The notes: generated from the sequence alone by a model not told the origin. Shown: positions 17,109 to 26,925, counted from the stretch's first letter. The stretch is DNA of 33,711 nt from Akkermansiaceae bacterium (GCA_021202525.1 JAJQCV010000004.1:1-33711); one strand, 5' to 3'. Translations and numbers: made by a program.

Positions 17109-19682
17109 TTATTTGGCTTTCGGCTTGCCTTCCTTCCCCTTGCTTTCCTTGCTCTCTTTGGCATTCTTGCCGGAGCCTGCCGCCTTCCTGGCAGGGTACT
17201 TCTTTTCCCGGGGCGGGAATTCAAAGCCTATCTTGCCCAGCTTGGCATTGAACACGAGATAGGCGTCAAACGGGCGTTTGGTGCGCTGGGAAATGAATCC
17301 CTTCATCAAATCCGATTTGCCCTCGGAAAGGATCTTCAACACCTGGTCCAGAGGGATTTCACGCCCCAGGATTGTACGGGCCACGGAAACGGGCGTATTT
17401 TCCTTCCCTGCCGTCAGGGTGGGCAGTTTCCACGCCTTGGCGGTTTCCATCACGTCGTGTTCCCCCATGCCGGGGACGGTAACGCTGGCGGCTTTCACGG
17501 CCACTTCATTGACCGCGGACTCGTCCTCCTCCCTGGCGGGGAAGTACAGGGTAGCGCGGCACTTGTCGTTGAGTTCCAGTCCAGCCTCAAAGGGCTTGCC
17601 GAAGCGGGATGTAAATCCTTGCAGAATCCCCGTCCTGCCGTCCACAATGAGGGTCTTCAACTCTTCATCCGCCATTTCGCGGCCGGAAATCACCTTGCGG
17701 ATGCTGAACTTGCAGGAGCGGCAGGAAACGGCGTCCAGCGTGTTCTTCAGGCCGTGCGCATGGCAGCACGGGCAATCCAGGTCCATTTCCGGCAGTTCCA
17801 CCTGCTGCTGGGCTTCCTGGAAGTCATGGACGCGCTTCACAATCTCTCCGGTCAGCTTCTTGATGCCGTCCATGAAGGATTCCCGGCCCAGGGACGCCTG
17901 TTCCATCTGCTTGAGCTTGTATTCCCATTCTCCGGTCAGGCTGGGGGACGTCAGAGTTTTCAGGCCGATGCGCTCCAGCAGGGCGATCAATTCAATGCCG
18001 CGCCGCGTTGCCAGCAGGTCCCGGCCGTCGCGCGCAATGTATTCCTGGGAAATCAGGCCTTCAATGATAGAGGCGCGGGTGGCGGGCGTACCCAGGCCGC
18101 GTTCGCTCATGGCGGCGGCCAGTTCTTCGTCGTGCACCAGTTTTCCGGCTCCTTCCATGGCGGCCAGCAAGGTGGCTTCATTATAGCGGGCCGGGGGCTT
18201 GGTCATGGCGTTGCGTATCTCGATTTCGCGCACGGCGGCCTCTTCGCCGTCCTGCACGGGCACCAGTTCCTCCTTGGAGGAACTGCCGGCCTTGCGGCCG
18301 TACACGGCCTGCCAGCCGGGTTCCACAAGCACGCGGCCCGTGGTCAGGAAGGCGTCCGTGACGCCGTCCCGGTGGTCGATGAGAGTGGTTCTCCTGGTAT
18401 CTTCAAAAACGGCGGGGGGGAAGAAAACGGCCAGGAAACGCGCCATGACCATCTCAAAAAGTTTCTGCACGTCGCCGCTCAGTTTTTCGATCTTGCCCGT
18501 CGGAATGATGGCGAAGTGGTCGCTCACCTTCTTGGTGTCGAACACGCGCCTGTTGGGCTTCACCCGCTTGTTGTCCAGAATGTCTCTGGCAAAGGGGGCG
18601 AACTCCGCATTCTCCTCCGCCACGGCGCCGACGATGCCGTACACCTTGCCCAGATAATCCTCCGGCAGGTAGCGGGAATCCGTACGGGGATAAGTCAGCA
18701 CCTTGTGCTTTTCATAGCATTCCTGCGCAAGCTGGAGCGTCCTTTTGGCGGAAAAGCCGTAGCGGTTGGCGGCCTCCCTCTGGAGGGAAGTCAAATCGTA
18801 CAGCAGAGGGGCAATCGTCGTAACGGGCTTCTTTTCTTCCGTCACCGTGCCGGACTTGCCCCGGCAGCGGTCGCGGATGACGGTAGCCAGCGCCGAATCC
18901 CAGATGCGCTCCGCACGGGAATGGGGATTGTCGTTCTTCTTCCAGTCGCGGTCAATCCAGCGGCCGGAATAAACTCCGGACTGAACGCCGAAATCCGCCC
19001 ACACCTCGGAATAGGGTTCCGGTTCAAACGCCTGAATCTCCAGTTCGCGCTGCGTCAGGATGGCAAGCGTCGGCGTCTGGACGCGCCCGGCAGGCGTTAC
19101 GCTGAACCCTCCGCGGGATTGAAGAATGGTCAGGGCGCGGGTGCTGTTCAGGCCTATCAGCCAGTCGGACTCGGAACGGCAGACGGCGGCGTTGGTCAGC
19201 GGCTGCATGTCCGCCTCGCTGCGCATGCTGTGCCAGGCGTTCAGAATGGCCTCGTCCGTCATGGACTGCATCCAGAGCCGGCGCGCGGGCTTCGTCCACT
19301 TGCCGTACCGTACCAGGTTATGGAAAATCAATTCCCCTTCGCGGCCGGCATCGCATGCGTTGACGATTTCCGTCACGTCCTTGCTCTTGGCAAGCTGAAG
19401 AACCTTTTTCAAACGGTCTTCGGACTGCTTGATGGGTTCCAGTTCAAAGGATTTGGGGATGACGGGCAGATAATCGAACTTCCAGGGGAGCGACTTGCCG
19501 CCCTCCGTCATGGGCTTCTTCTGCTCCAGAAGGTGGCCTACGGCAGAAGTGATGATGGCTCTGTCGTTCTGGTAAAAGGAACCGGACTTGTCACGGGTGA
19601 ATTTTCCAAGCTCTTTGCCGAGAACTCTCGCCAAATCAGTGGCTACGCTCGGCTTTTCTGCTATAATTAAGGTTTTGGACAT
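17109..19682 (-). CDS. topB: DNA topoisomerase III
   Basis: Type IA topoisomerase that relaxes and decatenates DNA by cutting one strand. 857 residues from the ATG at 19680-19682, whose [14 protein letters not shown] is the canonical N-terminus; the track ORF adds 16 residues. TOPRIM domain (about 1-135) with Glu9 and DAGREGE at 111-117; active-site Tyr331 in [24 protein letters not shown] near 526. A CPCC...CRSC zinc-ribbon-like motif sits at 637-657, followed by two related C-terminal repeats ([17 protein letters not shown] and [18 protein letters not shown]) with YFP/EFP endings. The tail is lysine-rich ([31 protein letters not shown]) and probably contacts DNA. It is longer than E. coli TopB because of this C-terminal module. 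The 942-residue ORF on the other strand is a shadow. Confidence 0.97.
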   Translation of the reverse strand: MSKTLIIAEKPSVATDLARVLGKELGKFTRDKSGSFYQNDRAIITSAVGHLLEQKKPMTEGGKSLPWKFDYLPVIPKSFELEPIKQSEDRLKKVLQLAKSKDVTEIVNACDAGREGELIFHNLVRYGKWTKPARRLWMQSMTDEAILNAWHSMRSEADMQPLTNAAVCRSESDWLIGLNSTRALTILQSRGGFSVTPAGRVQTPTLAILTQRELEIQAFEPEPYSEVWADFGVQSGVYSGRWIDRDWKKNDNPHSRAERIWDSALATVIRDRCRGKSGTVTEEKKPVTTIAPLLYDLTSLQREAANRYGFSAKRTLQLAQECYEKHKVLTYPRTDSRYLPEDYLGKVYGIVGAVAEENAEFAPFARDILDNKRVKPNRRVFDTKKVSDHFAIIPTGKIEKLSGDVQKLFEMVMARFLAVFFPPAVFEDTRRTTLIDHRDGVTDAFLTTGRVLVEPGWQAVYGRKAGSSSKEELVPVQDGEEAAVREIEIRNAMTKPPARYNEATLLAAMEGAGKLVHDEELAAAMSERGLGTPATRASIIEGLISQEYIARDGRDLLATRRGIELIALLERIGLKTLTSPSLTGEWEYKLKQMEQASLGRESFMDGIKKLTGEIVKRVHDFQEAQQQVELPEMDLDCPCCHAHGLKNTLDAVSCRSCKFSIRKVISGREMADEELKTLIVDGRTGILQGFTSRFGKPFEAGLELNDKCRATLYFPAREEDESAVNEVAVKAASVTVPGMGEHDVMETAKAWKLPTLTAGKENTPVSVARTILGREIPLDQVLKILSEGKSDLMKGFISQRTKRPFDAYLVFNAKLGKIGFEFPPREKKYPARKAAGSGKNAKESKESKGKEGKPKAK

Positions 19683-19925
19683 ATAAAAGGCTCGGAAAGA
19701 TGAAAATAGTGGAAAATACGTGCACGTCAAAAACCGCTCTCGGCGGCGCGTTGCATCTGGAGGTGAATTCCTACTCCCCTACCCCCCATCCTTGTCAATC
19801 ACCAATTATGTATCTACGGAAAAAGTACCCCTTTATGTCAGGATTAAGGGCATTTCCGCTATTTCTCATTTGGTACAGCCTCGCTGTTCCCTTGCCAGCC
19901 GCGCGACCGCATGCTATGAAACCGG

Positions 19926-20363
19926 ATGATGAAAACAAGCCTTTTCCCCGTTCTGTTTCCGGCGTGCATCGCCCTGCTGGCGGCCTGCTCCCCCACGCCG
20001 TCCGACCGCATCGCCAAAAACATGCCGGTTTATGAACAACTGCCGAAGGAACAGCAGGTCAAAGTGGCGCGGGGAGAACTGGAAAAAGGAATGAGGCCGG
20101 AAGCCGTTCTTCTGGCCTGGGGGGAACCGGAACAGAAAATGGCGGGCTGGAGCAACGGAAAGAATACGGAACGCTGGATTTACACGCGCAGCGGCACAGG
20201 CTGGTCCCTGGGGCTGGGCGGGGGCGGATTCCGCGGCAGGGACTCCGGCGTCGGTACCGGAGTCGGCGTAACCATGCCGCTGGGAGGCAGGCCCCCCATT
20301 TCCTACAACGTCCTGTTTGAAAACGGAAAAGTCGTCAGCTGGGAAGCCGTCAAGGGGTTCTGA
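19926..20363 (+). CDS. Small OmlA/SmpA-like lipoprotein
   Basis: 145 residues. The signal peptide ends in ALLAAC, a lipobox with the cysteine near residue 21, so the protein is lipid-anchored. The first part of the mature protein carries KVARGELEKGMRPEAVLLAWGEPEQKMAGWSNGKNTERWIY. This matches the G-M-T-x-E-E-V-x-x-x-W-G-x-P pattern of SmpA/OmlA/BamE-type small outer-membrane lipoproteins. A glycine-rich stretch (GWSLGLGGGGFRGRDSGVGTGVGV) and a final strand (SYNVLFENGKVVSWEAV) follow. The role is probably structural or in envelope assembly; membership in the BamE family is not claimed. It is divergent from topB across 243 bases and convergent with the CobA-HemD gene. Confidence 0.75.
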   Translation: MMKTSLFPVLFPACIALLAACSPTPSDRIAKNMPVYEQLPKEQQVKVARGELEKGMRPEAVLLAWGEPEQKMAGWSNGKNTERWIYTRSGTGWSLGLGGGGFRGRDSGVGTGVGVTMPLGGRPPISYNVLFENGKVVSWEAVKGF

Positions 20364-20425
20364 CAGCCAGGCATCCCAAGACGAACCATCCGCAGAAGGC
20401 ACGCGGAGCCACGGCTTTCTCCCCG

Positions 20426-21946
20426 TTACTTGCCGCAAGCCTTGAGGATGGCTTCCACCAGGCCGTTGATGTCGTGCTCCCTGGCCTTGATGGCAGGGGG
20501 ATGCCCCAGTTCCTTTAAAGTATCCGTAGTCACGGGGCCGATGCTGGCCGCCTTGCACCCGGACGGCCAGGGCAGCCCGAGCTTGAAGAAATTCTCCGCC
20601 GTGGAGGAGCTGGTGAACGTCACGATGTCCGCCCCCGTCTCCCGGAAGGCAGCCTGGGCTCCGGCCACGTCATCCGTCTCCGGCTCCGTTTTATAAGCCA
20701 CGCATTCGTCCACAATGGCGTCCATGGACATCAGGCCGTCGTAGATGACGCGGCGGGCGTCTTCCCCGCGCACCCACAGGAACGTGCTGTGTTCAATGGT
20801 GCCTATTTCCTCCCGGGCGTCCTTGAATGCCTTGACCAGCCCTTCCGCCACGTACTTTTTAGGCATGATATCCACGGCCAGCCCGTATTCACGGAGCTTG
20901 GCTTCCGTTCCCGGCCCGATGGCGGCGATTCTGGCGCCCCCGATGCTCCGGATGTCCTTGTACACGGCAAAAAACGCCTGGAAGAAGCGTTCCACGCCGT
21001 TGGGACTGGAAAAAACAAGCCAGTCATAGGTATGGGCATGCACCACGGCTTCCGCAAATTCCCGCTTGTCCGTAGGGGGGGCAATGCGGATGGTGGGCAT
21101 TTCCAGCACTTCCGCACCCAGGCGGCGCAGCCGGGAACTCAATTCCCCAGCCTGCGCCCGCGTACGGGTCACCACGATGCGCTTCCCGAACAGGGGAAGG
21201 CGTTCAAACCAGTCCAGATGGACGCGTTCCTCCACCACGTCCCCGATCACGACCACGGACGGAGCGCCCAGCCCGGCCTTCAACACTTTTCCGGGCAGTG
21301 TCTCCACCGTGCCCGCCACGGTGCGCTGTCTCCCCGTCGTAGCCCACTGGATGGCGGCGGCAGGCGTGGAAGGAGCCTGTCCGTAACCGATCAGGGCCTT
21401 GCATATTTCCTCCAGCTTCTGCATGCCCATCAGCATGACCTTCGTCCCCTGCGCCTCTGCGATTCCCTTCAGGTCCAGGGAAGACTCCTTCTTGTTCACG
21501 TCCTCATGGCCCGTAAACACGGTAAACTGCGTGCAATGCCTGCGGTGCGTCACGGGAATGCCCGCATAGGCGGGACCGGCAATGGCGGAAGTAATGCCCG
21601 GCACAACTTCAAAAGCAACGCCGGCAGCATTCAGGGCTTCCGCCTCCTCTCCCCCGCGGCCGAATACATACGGGTCTCCCCCCTTCAGCCGCACCACTCT
21701 TTTCCCATTGCGGGCCAGCTTGACCAGCAGGGCGTTGATTTCCTCCTGCGGCAGCGCATGCCGGGAGGCTCTCTTGCCTACAAAAATCCTTTCACAGGAG
21801 GCGGGCGCCCAATTCAGCATCTCCGCGGAACTCAGCGCGTCGTACACCAGCACTTCCGCCGTTTCCACCAGCTCCCGGCCGCGGACCGTAATCAGGCCGG
21901 GGTCTCCCGGACCCGCTCCAAGCAAATAGACGATACCCTGTTGCAT
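20426..21946 (-). CDS. cobA-hemD: Uroporphyrinogen-III methyltransferase / synthase fusion (CobA-HemD)
   Basis: Two tetrapyrrole enzymes in one 506-residue chain. The N-terminal half (about 1-245) is the SAM-dependent methyltransferase that makes precorrin-2: VYLLGAGPGDPGLITVRG, VRLKGGDPYVFGRGGEEAEAL and VVPGITSAIAGPAYAGIPVTHR are diagnostic. The C-terminal half (about 250-500) is uroporphyrinogen-III synthase, with GKRIVVTRTRAQAGELSSRLRRLGAEV, FSSPNGVERFF and DIVTFTSSSTAENFF. It therefore makes uroporphyrinogen III and channels it towards siroheme or cobalamin. The start is the ATG at 21944-21946; the track ORF adds 58 basic residues with no homology. No hemA, hemC or cysG-type dehydrogenase is adjacent. 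The fusion is known in several phyla. Confidence 0.96.
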   Translation of the reverse strand: MQQGIVYLLGAGPGDPGLITVRGRELVETAEVLVYDALSSAEMLNWAPASCERIFVGKRASRHALPQEEINALLVKLARNGKRVVRLKGGDPYVFGRGGEEAEALNAAGVAFEVVPGITSAIAGPAYAGIPVTHRRHCTQFTVFTGHEDVNKKESSLDLKGIAEAQGTKVMLMGMQKLEEICKALIGYGQAPSTPAAAIQWATTGRQRTVAGTVETLPGKVLKAGLGAPSVVVIGDVVEERVHLDWFERLPLFGKRIVVTRTRAQAGELSSRLRRLGAEVLEMPTIRIAPPTDKREFAEAVVHAHTYDWLVFSSPNGVERFFQAFFAVYKDIRSIGGARIAAIGPGTEAKLREYGLAVDIMPKKYVAEGLVKAFKDAREEIGTIEHSTFLWVRGEDARRVIYDGLMSMDAIVDECVAYKTEPETDDVAGAQAAFRETGADIVTFTSSSTAENFFKLGLPWPSGCKAASIGPVTTDTLKELGHPPAIKAREHDINGLVEAILKACGK

Positions 21947-22174
21947 GCTGTCATTCAACCTCACGAACAGTCCCTTGGCGACAACAAACCCCGCCATACG
22001 CACACGTACACCCGTAAAACGGAAACCCTTCCTCTGGACGGGAGAAAATTCCCGGAGACAAGCCCTTTCCGGCCAAATCCGCTCCATTTTTCGACGGGCA
22101 GTGCGCAACGCAACTGTCACACGGAAGCCTGAAAAAAATCTTGTTTTTTGAATGAATACAATTATTGTGTATGT

Positions 22175-22633
22175 ATGAACATCTCAAAAATTCTTTTACC
22201 AGTCCTCTGCGCCGCCTTCATCGCACCCGGTTTTGCAGACATCCCGGCCTCCAATGTGCCCGCTCCCGTCAAAGCCCAGGTGCAGAACCAGTTCCCGAAC
22301 GCCGGCGTCATCGAATGGGACTTTGATCATGACGAAGACGTTTATGAAGCGGAATTCCACATCAACGGTCTGGAATACGACATGAAGCTCTCCGCAGACG
22401 GCACCGTCTTCCTCATCAAGGCGGACATTCCCCTCCAGAGCCTCCCTGCCCCGGTCAAGGCGGCGATCGCAAAGGACTTTCCGGGATACGCCCTGCGCAG
22501 CGCCAAGCAGATCACCGCACGGGGAACCGTAAAATACCGCATCGACTGCCGCTCGGAAAGCGCCGCCGTCCGGAAACTGGAACTGTACTATTCTCCGGAC
22601 GGCAGGCTCCTTTCCAAAAAAATTGACGACTGA
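22175..22633 (+). CDS. Secreted PepSY-like protein
   Basis: 152 residues from the ATG at 22175; the track ORF starts nine codons earlier. A signal peptide (MNISKILLPVLCAAFIAPGFA) precedes two related units of about 60 residues. The first is VPAPVKAQVQNQFPNAGVIEWDFDHDEDVYEAEFHINGLEYDMKLSADGTVFLIK. The second is LPAPVKAAIAKDFPGYALRSAKQITARGTVKYRIDCRSE..., ending in YYSPDGRLLSK. Each has the helix then four-stranded sheet pattern of PepSY-like (BLIP-like) periplasmic proteins common in gut Bacteroidota and Verrucomicrobiota. The function is unknown; inhibition of, or binding to, extracellular partners is speculation. It is divergent from the CobA-HemD gene. Confidence 0.8.
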   Translation: MNISKILLPVLCAAFIAPGFADIPASNVPAPVKAQVQNQFPNAGVIEWDFDHDEDVYEAEFHINGLEYDMKLSADGTVFLIKADIPLQSLPAPVKAAIAKDFPGYALRSAKQITARGTVKYRIDCRSESAAVRKLELYYSPDGRLLSKKIDD

Positions 22634-22735
22634 CCCTTCTCTCAAGGGCGTGCTCCCCTTATGACGAACGGGCTGCACACTGACACGACGCCCTCTGGAT
22701 TCAATGGAACCATATGATATAAGGTCAAATCTGTA

Positions 22736-23494
22736 ATGATTGAATTCTTCAGCATAGACATCCTTTCCTATTACGTGCAGAGCGCGGAATCCGCTCCGCA
22801 GCATTCCTATACCATTTACTGGATCATCCTGCTGGGCTCCATGCTGCTCAGCTGGCTGGTCAGCGCGCGGATGAAAAGCCGTTTCAGCGAATACTCCCAG
22901 ATTCCCATCCCGATGACGGGACGGGAAGTGGCCGAGCAGATGCTGAAAGACAACCACATCACGGACGTCAAGGTGATCTCCACCCAGGGCCATCTGACGG
23001 ACCACTATAATCCGGCGGACAAGACCGTCAATCTGAGCGAATCCGTTTACAACTCCAACAGCATTGCGGCGGCGGCCGTAGCGGCCCATGAAGTGGGCCA
23101 TGCCGTCCAGCACGCCCAGGCCTACCACTGGCTGGGGCTGCGCTCCGCGCTGGTGCCCGTGGTGCAGCTGTCCTCCAACCTGGTCGGAATCGTGCTGATG
23201 ATCGGCATCGTCCTGCTGGTGATGGGCGGTTCCCCCTGGGTATTGGGGCTGGGCATCGGCCTGTTTGCCGTCACCACGATATTCGCCTTCATCACGCTCC
23301 CGGTGGAATTCGACGCTTCCGCCAGAGCCCTGAAGTGGCTGGACCGCTCGCACCTGATGAACTACTTTGACCACGGCAAGGCCAAAAGCGCCCTCTTCTG
23401 GGCGGCCATGACCTATGTGGTGGGGGCTCTTTCCTCACTGGCCATGTTGCTGTACTACGTGTTCATTTTCATGAACGCCAGGGGCAGAAACTGA
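22736..23494 (+). CDS. Membrane zinc metallopeptidase, YugP type
   Basis: 252 residues. A membrane segment near residues 26-43 is followed by a cytoplasmic-type peptidase region with the zinc motif AAHEVGHAVQH (about 117-127), in which the two histidines and the glutamate are intact. Two or three membrane segments follow (VPVVQLSSNLVGIVLMIGIVLLVMGG, WVLGLGIGLFAVTTIFAFITL), then LPVEFDASARALKWLD, containing a likely third metal ligand (Glu), and a final membrane segment. Order and length match the YugP/Zn_peptidase_2 family. The physiological substrate is unknown. AAGG lies about 12 bases upstream of the start, one of the few Shine-Dalgarno-like sequences in the window. Confidence 0.93.
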   Translation: MIEFFSIDILSYYVQSAESAPQHSYTIYWIILLGSMLLSWLVSARMKSRFSEYSQIPIPMTGREVAEQMLKDNHITDVKVISTQGHLTDHYNPADKTVNLSESVYNSNSIAAAAVAAHEVGHAVQHAQAYHWLGLRSALVPVVQLSSNLVGIVLMIGIVLLVMGGSPWVLGLGIGLFAVTTIFAFITLPVEFDASARALKWLDRSHLMNYFDHGKAKSALFWAAMTYVVGALSSLAMLLYYVFIFMNARGRN

Positions 23495-23601
23495 CCCATG
23501 CAAGCCTTCCGTACCGGACCTCCGGGCGGCTGTAAGGTCGGGAGACCCGGCGTATGATGAAATGACATTGCATTTCCGCATGCAGCATATAAAATAAGGG
23601 C

Positions 23602-24603
23602 GTGGCACATGGCGACACTACATTACCGGATTTGCAGGCAAGCGCCCTCAGGGCCTATCAAGCCATTCTTCTGGCGCGCGCCTTCGACACCAAAATTTCC
23701 AGCCTTTACAAAGCCGGAAAAATCACGGGCGGCGTTTATCTGGGCAGGGGCCATGAGGCCATTGCCGCCTGCGGCGGCGTTTTCCTTACTGCCGGCTACG
23801 ACGTAATTGCGCCCTTCATCCGCGAACAGGCCGCCCGTGTCGCATGGGGAGAACCCATCATTGAGGCGGCACGCGCCTACCTGGGGTCCGCCCTGGGATA
23901 CATGAAGGGGAGGGACGGCAACGTCCACCGCGGCCTTCCGGCGGAAGGCTACATGGCCCCCATCAGCCATCTGGGCAGTTCCGTGGCCTTCGTCAACGGC
24001 TGCCTTTTCGCCAAACGGCTGGACGGCAAGCTTCCGGGCCCCGTAGGCATGGTCTTCTGCGGGGACGGCACCACTTCCACGGGAGCCTTTCATGAAGCGG
24101 CCAACATGGCCAAGGTGGAACAGCTCCCCCTGGTACTGGTCGTCACGAACAACCAGTTCGCCTACTCCACGCCCAACGTCCGCGAATTCGGCACCGCCTC
24201 CCTGGCGGACAGGGGCCGCGGCTACGGATTCGCCGTTCATGAAGTGGACGGCACTGACTTCATGGCCCTTCTGGAAACGTTCCGGAAAGCCGTGGGCGGC
24301 GCGCGCAACGGAGAAGGCCCCCAGTGGGTGCTGGCCAAAACCCTGCGCATGTGCGGCCACGGGGAACATGACGACGCCTCCTACATCCCTAAGGAACTGA
24401 AAGAGGAATATGCAAAGAAGGACCCTGTCTCCGTTGCGGAGCGCCAGCTTCTGGAAGCCGGATGGCTTACTCCGGAAGAAGCAGCGGACCTGAAACGGCA
24501 GTATGCGGACGAAGTGCAGCTTGCCGTAGCCACGGCACAGCGGGAACCGGAGCCGGACCCCTTCCGGGAAGACTGGAACGCCACTGTCTGGAGACCTTAT
24601 TAA
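23602..24603 (+). CDS. pdhA: Pyruvate dehydrogenase-type E1 component, alpha subunit
   Basis: Thiamine-diphosphate-dependent decarboxylation of a 2-oxo acid, most likely pyruvate, as the first step of an oxidative dehydrogenase complex. The 333-residue product has the ThDP-binding motif MVFCGDGTTSTGAFHEAANMAKVEQLPLVLVVTNN (GDG to NN), the early RAFDTKISSLYKAGKITGGVYLGRGHEA and the phosphorylation-loop region GHGEHDDASYIP. The only usable start is a GTG, 8 bases after a TATAAA; an AAGGG is too close to act as a normal ribosome site, so the mRNA may be leaderless. pdhB begins 21 bases after the stop. An acetoin or branched-chain 2-oxo acid specificity cannot be excluded from sequence alone. Confidence 0.92.
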   Translation: MAHGDTTLPDLQASALRAYQAILLARAFDTKISSLYKAGKITGGVYLGRGHEAIAACGGVFLTAGYDVIAPFIREQAARVAWGEPIIEAARAYLGSALGYMKGRDGNVHRGLPAEGYMAPISHLGSSVAFVNGCLFAKRLDGKLPGPVGMVFCGDGTTSTGAFHEAANMAKVEQLPLVLVVTNNQFAYSTPNVREFGTASLADRGRGYGFAVHEVDGTDFMALLETFRKAVGGARNGEGPQWVLAKTLRMCGHGEHDDASYIPKELKEEYAKKDPVSVAERQLLEAGWLTPEEAADLKRQYADEVQLAVATAQREPEPDPFREDWNATVWRPY

Positions 24604-24624
24604 GACCGCAAACGGAACATTCCC

Positions 24625-25599
24625 ATGAGCGTAACATACATTGATGCCATTCACAACGCCCAGAAAGACCTGCTGACGGAAGACAAGGACGTCTTCCTGT
24701 ACGGGCAGGACATAGGCGTCTTCGGCGGCGCATTCAAGGCTACCAAGGGCCTGAAGGATCTGTTCCCGGACCGCGTGATAGACGCCCCCATCAGTGAGGA
24801 CGCCATGGCGGGCATGGTCACAGGCGCGGCCGTCATGGGCAAAAAGCCCATCATGGAAGTCCAGTTTGCGGACTTCAGCACGATTGCCTTCAACCAGATC
24901 GTCAACATGGCCGCCACCCACTACTACCGTACGGGCATTCCGGCCAACATCACGGTGCGCCTCCCCTGCGGCGGAACGCCCGGTACGGGCCCCTTCCACA
25001 GCCAGAGCATGGAAGCCCTGTTCGCCCATTATCCCGGCCTGCACGTCATGACGCCGGCCACGGTGGCGGACGCCTACTGGATGCTGCGCCAGGCCGTGGA
25101 GATCCCTGATCCGGTTATCTTTCTGGAACACAAATTCCTGTACCGCTGGCTGAAGGCGGAAGACAACTACAAGGAAGCGCCCGTCGTTCCCTTCGGTATG
25201 GCGCGCATTGCCCGCACCGGAAAACACGCCACGGTAGTGGCGTACAGCGCCATGGTGCACGAAGCCGTCCGCGCGGCGGACCTTCTGGCACGGGAAAGCG
25301 GCTATGAAGTGGAAGTGGTGGACCTGCGCACCGTGCGTCCGCTGGACCTGGACACCGTCATCGCCTCCGTGGCGCGCACGGGCCGCGTGCTGGTCGTCGG
25401 GGAAGACTTCCCGTGGGGCGGAGTCACGGCGGAAGTGGTCTCCCGCATTGTGGCGGAGGGCTTCCACCTGCTTGACGCGCCGCCCCAGCGGCTCAACGCC
25501 AAAGACACGCCCATCCCCCAGCATCCCAACCTGTGGAAGGCGCACCGCCCCACTCTGGAATCCATCGCCGCGTCCATCCGCCATCTTTTATCCATTTGA
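24625..25599 (+). CDS. pdhB: Pyruvate dehydrogenase-type E1 component, beta subunit
   Basis: 324 residues, the partner of the preceding alpha subunit. TYIDAIHNAQKDLLTEDKDVFLYGQDIGVFGGAFKATKGL at the N-terminus and DAPISEDAMAGMVTGAAVMGKKPIMEVQFADF are classical for transketolase-like beta subunits and supply the glutamate that activates ThDP in the partner. Also present are LPCGGTPGTGPFHSQSMEALFAHYPGLHVMTPA, DPVIFLEHKFLYR and the C-terminal transketolase domain with VEVVDLRTVRPLDLDTV and GEDFPWGGVTAEV. The gene lies between pdhA and the E2 gene with gaps of 21 and 19 bases. Confidence 0.96.
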   Translation: MSVTYIDAIHNAQKDLLTEDKDVFLYGQDIGVFGGAFKATKGLKDLFPDRVIDAPISEDAMAGMVTGAAVMGKKPIMEVQFADFSTIAFNQIVNMAATHYYRTGIPANITVRLPCGGTPGTGPFHSQSMEALFAHYPGLHVMTPATVADAYWMLRQAVEIPDPVIFLEHKFLYRWLKAEDNYKEAPVVPFGMARIARTGKHATVVAYSAMVHEAVRAADLLARESGYEVEVVDLRTVRPLDLDTVIASVARTGRVLVVGEDFPWGGVTAEVVSRIVAEGFHLLDAPPQRLNAKDTPIPQHPNLWKAHRPTLESIAASIRHLLSI

Positions 25600-25618
25600 T
25601 TCAACCCAGTTTCCAACC

Positions 25619-26893
25619 ATGCCTAAAGTACCCATTCTCATGCCCCAGCTCGGGGACTCCATTGCGGAAGCCACCGTGCTCCGCCTGCTGGCAGCTCCGG
25701 GGGACACCGTGGAAGCCGACCAGGAAATCTTTGAGGTAGAGACCAACAAGGCCACGATGGGCGTCACCACCATGTGCGGCGGCGTCCTGAGCGACATGTT
25801 CATCAAGGAGGGGGACTCCGTCGTGGTCGGCGCCTGCATGGCGATGATTGAGGCCACGGACGAGGAAATCGAACGCTCCGGGGCCACTCCGGCAGGGGAA
25901 GACAACCAGCCTTCCCTGCCCGCCAGCCCGGAATCCGTCCCCCATTCCACTCCTGCCGCCCCCGCCGCGGCGGACAAGCCTGCCGGAGTCCACTTCGGCG
26001 TGACGGGAGACTCCTATCAGGAACACGGCGCAGACCTGAAGGTACAGCCCAGCGTGCGCGGACTGCCCGTTCCCGCCGGCATGAAAGGCGCCCACTACAT
26101 GTCCCCCCGCATGAAGGCCCGCATGGATGAACTCGGCATGAGGGCGTCCGACATAGCCTTTATCTCCGGCTCCGGCTCCGGCGGCCGCGTCACCATTGAC
26201 GATCTGGAGGAATTCCTGGAATACGTCAGCCAGTGGCCGCGCCGCAAGGCATCCTCCATGCGCCTGGCCGTGGCGGACGCCATGCGCCGCAGCTGGACGC
26301 GCCCCCTGGCCTCCGCCGGGCGGCCTGTATTCATGGACCCCCTGATCAAGCACAGGCAGCACTCTCCGCACCGGCCGGGCATCACCCTTTACTTTGCGCG
26401 CGCCCTGGCCCTGGCCCTGGCGGAAAACCCGGAATGCGCGGGCTACCTGGTGGGAGAAAACATTCTTTCTCCCCGCGCCATTGACATCGGCATCGCCGTT
26501 CAGGTGGCGGACGGCGTCATGGTTCCCGTACTGCGCCGCGTGAATGAACGGACTATGGAAGAACTGCTGGAGGACTACAACCGCCTGATCGCCCAGGCGC
26601 GCCGCAGAAGGCTCGCCCCGGAAGACAGCACGGGGGGCATCGCCACCGTAACCAACTTCGGCGGCTTCGGCCTCACCTTCGCCGCTCCCATGCCCATGCC
26701 CAGCGAATCCATCATTCTGGGCGTAGGCGCCGTGACCAAAACCCCGGTATGGAGTGATGAAGTGGAAGCGTTCATTCCCATTTCCAAGGCCAACATCGTG
26801 GCTACGGGGGACCATCGCGTGGTAGACGGCGCCGACATCGGCCGCGTGCTCAAGCGGGTGGCGGAACTGCTCCAGCGCCCGGAATACCTGTAA
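25619..26893 (+). CDS. pdhC: Dihydrolipoamide acyltransferase (E2)
   Basis: Moves the acyl group from E1 via lipoyl-lysine to coenzyme A. The start is the ATG at 25619, giving 424 residues; the track ORF adds 105 residues in frame that overlap pdhB. The lipoyl domain (about 1-78) has the lipoylation site Lys44 in EVETNKATM. An Ala/Pro-rich linker follows, then an E3/E1-binding domain (about 160-200: MSPRMKARMDELGMRASDI...GSGSGGRVTIDDLEEFL) and the catalytic domain from about 205. That domain ends in ATGDHRVVDGA with His399 and Asp403 intact. The Ala/Pro linker is short and there is a single lipoyl domain. No E3 (lpd) gene follows; E3 must come from elsewhere in the genome. Confidence 0.95.
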   Translation: MPKVPILMPQLGDSIAEATVLRLLAAPGDTVEADQEIFEVETNKATMGVTTMCGGVLSDMFIKEGDSVVVGACMAMIEATDEEIERSGATPAGEDNQPSLPASPESVPHSTPAAPAAADKPAGVHFGVTGDSYQEHGADLKVQPSVRGLPVPAGMKGAHYMSPRMKARMDELGMRASDIAFISGSGSGGRVTIDDLEEFLEYVSQWPRRKASSMRLAVADAMRRSWTRPLASAGRPVFMDPLIKHRQHSPHRPGITLYFARALALALAENPECAGYLVGENILSPRAIDIGIAVQVADGVMVPVLRRVNERTMEELLEDYNRLIAQARRRRLAPEDSTGGIATVTNFGGFGLTFAAPMPMPSESIILGVGAVTKTPVWSDEVEAFIPISKANIVATGDHRVVDGADIGRVLKRVAELLQRPEYL

Positions 26894-26925
26894 CTCCTCC
26901 CATCCCTTCCGCCTGCTCAAGCCGC

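Noticed and set aside
16842-19670. 942-residue plus-strand ORF
   Set aside because: Runs opposite topB; its composition is that of a codon-bias shadow and the topB frame has all catalytic motifs.
19700-20035. 111-residue ORF upstream of the small lipoprotein
   Set aside because: Overlaps the lipoprotein start in another frame and has no recognisable feature.
23623-25584. 653-residue minus-strand ORF
   Set aside because: Antisense of pdhA and pdhB, which are unmistakable.
25601-26920. 439-residue minus-strand ORF
   Set aside because: Shadow of the E2 gene.
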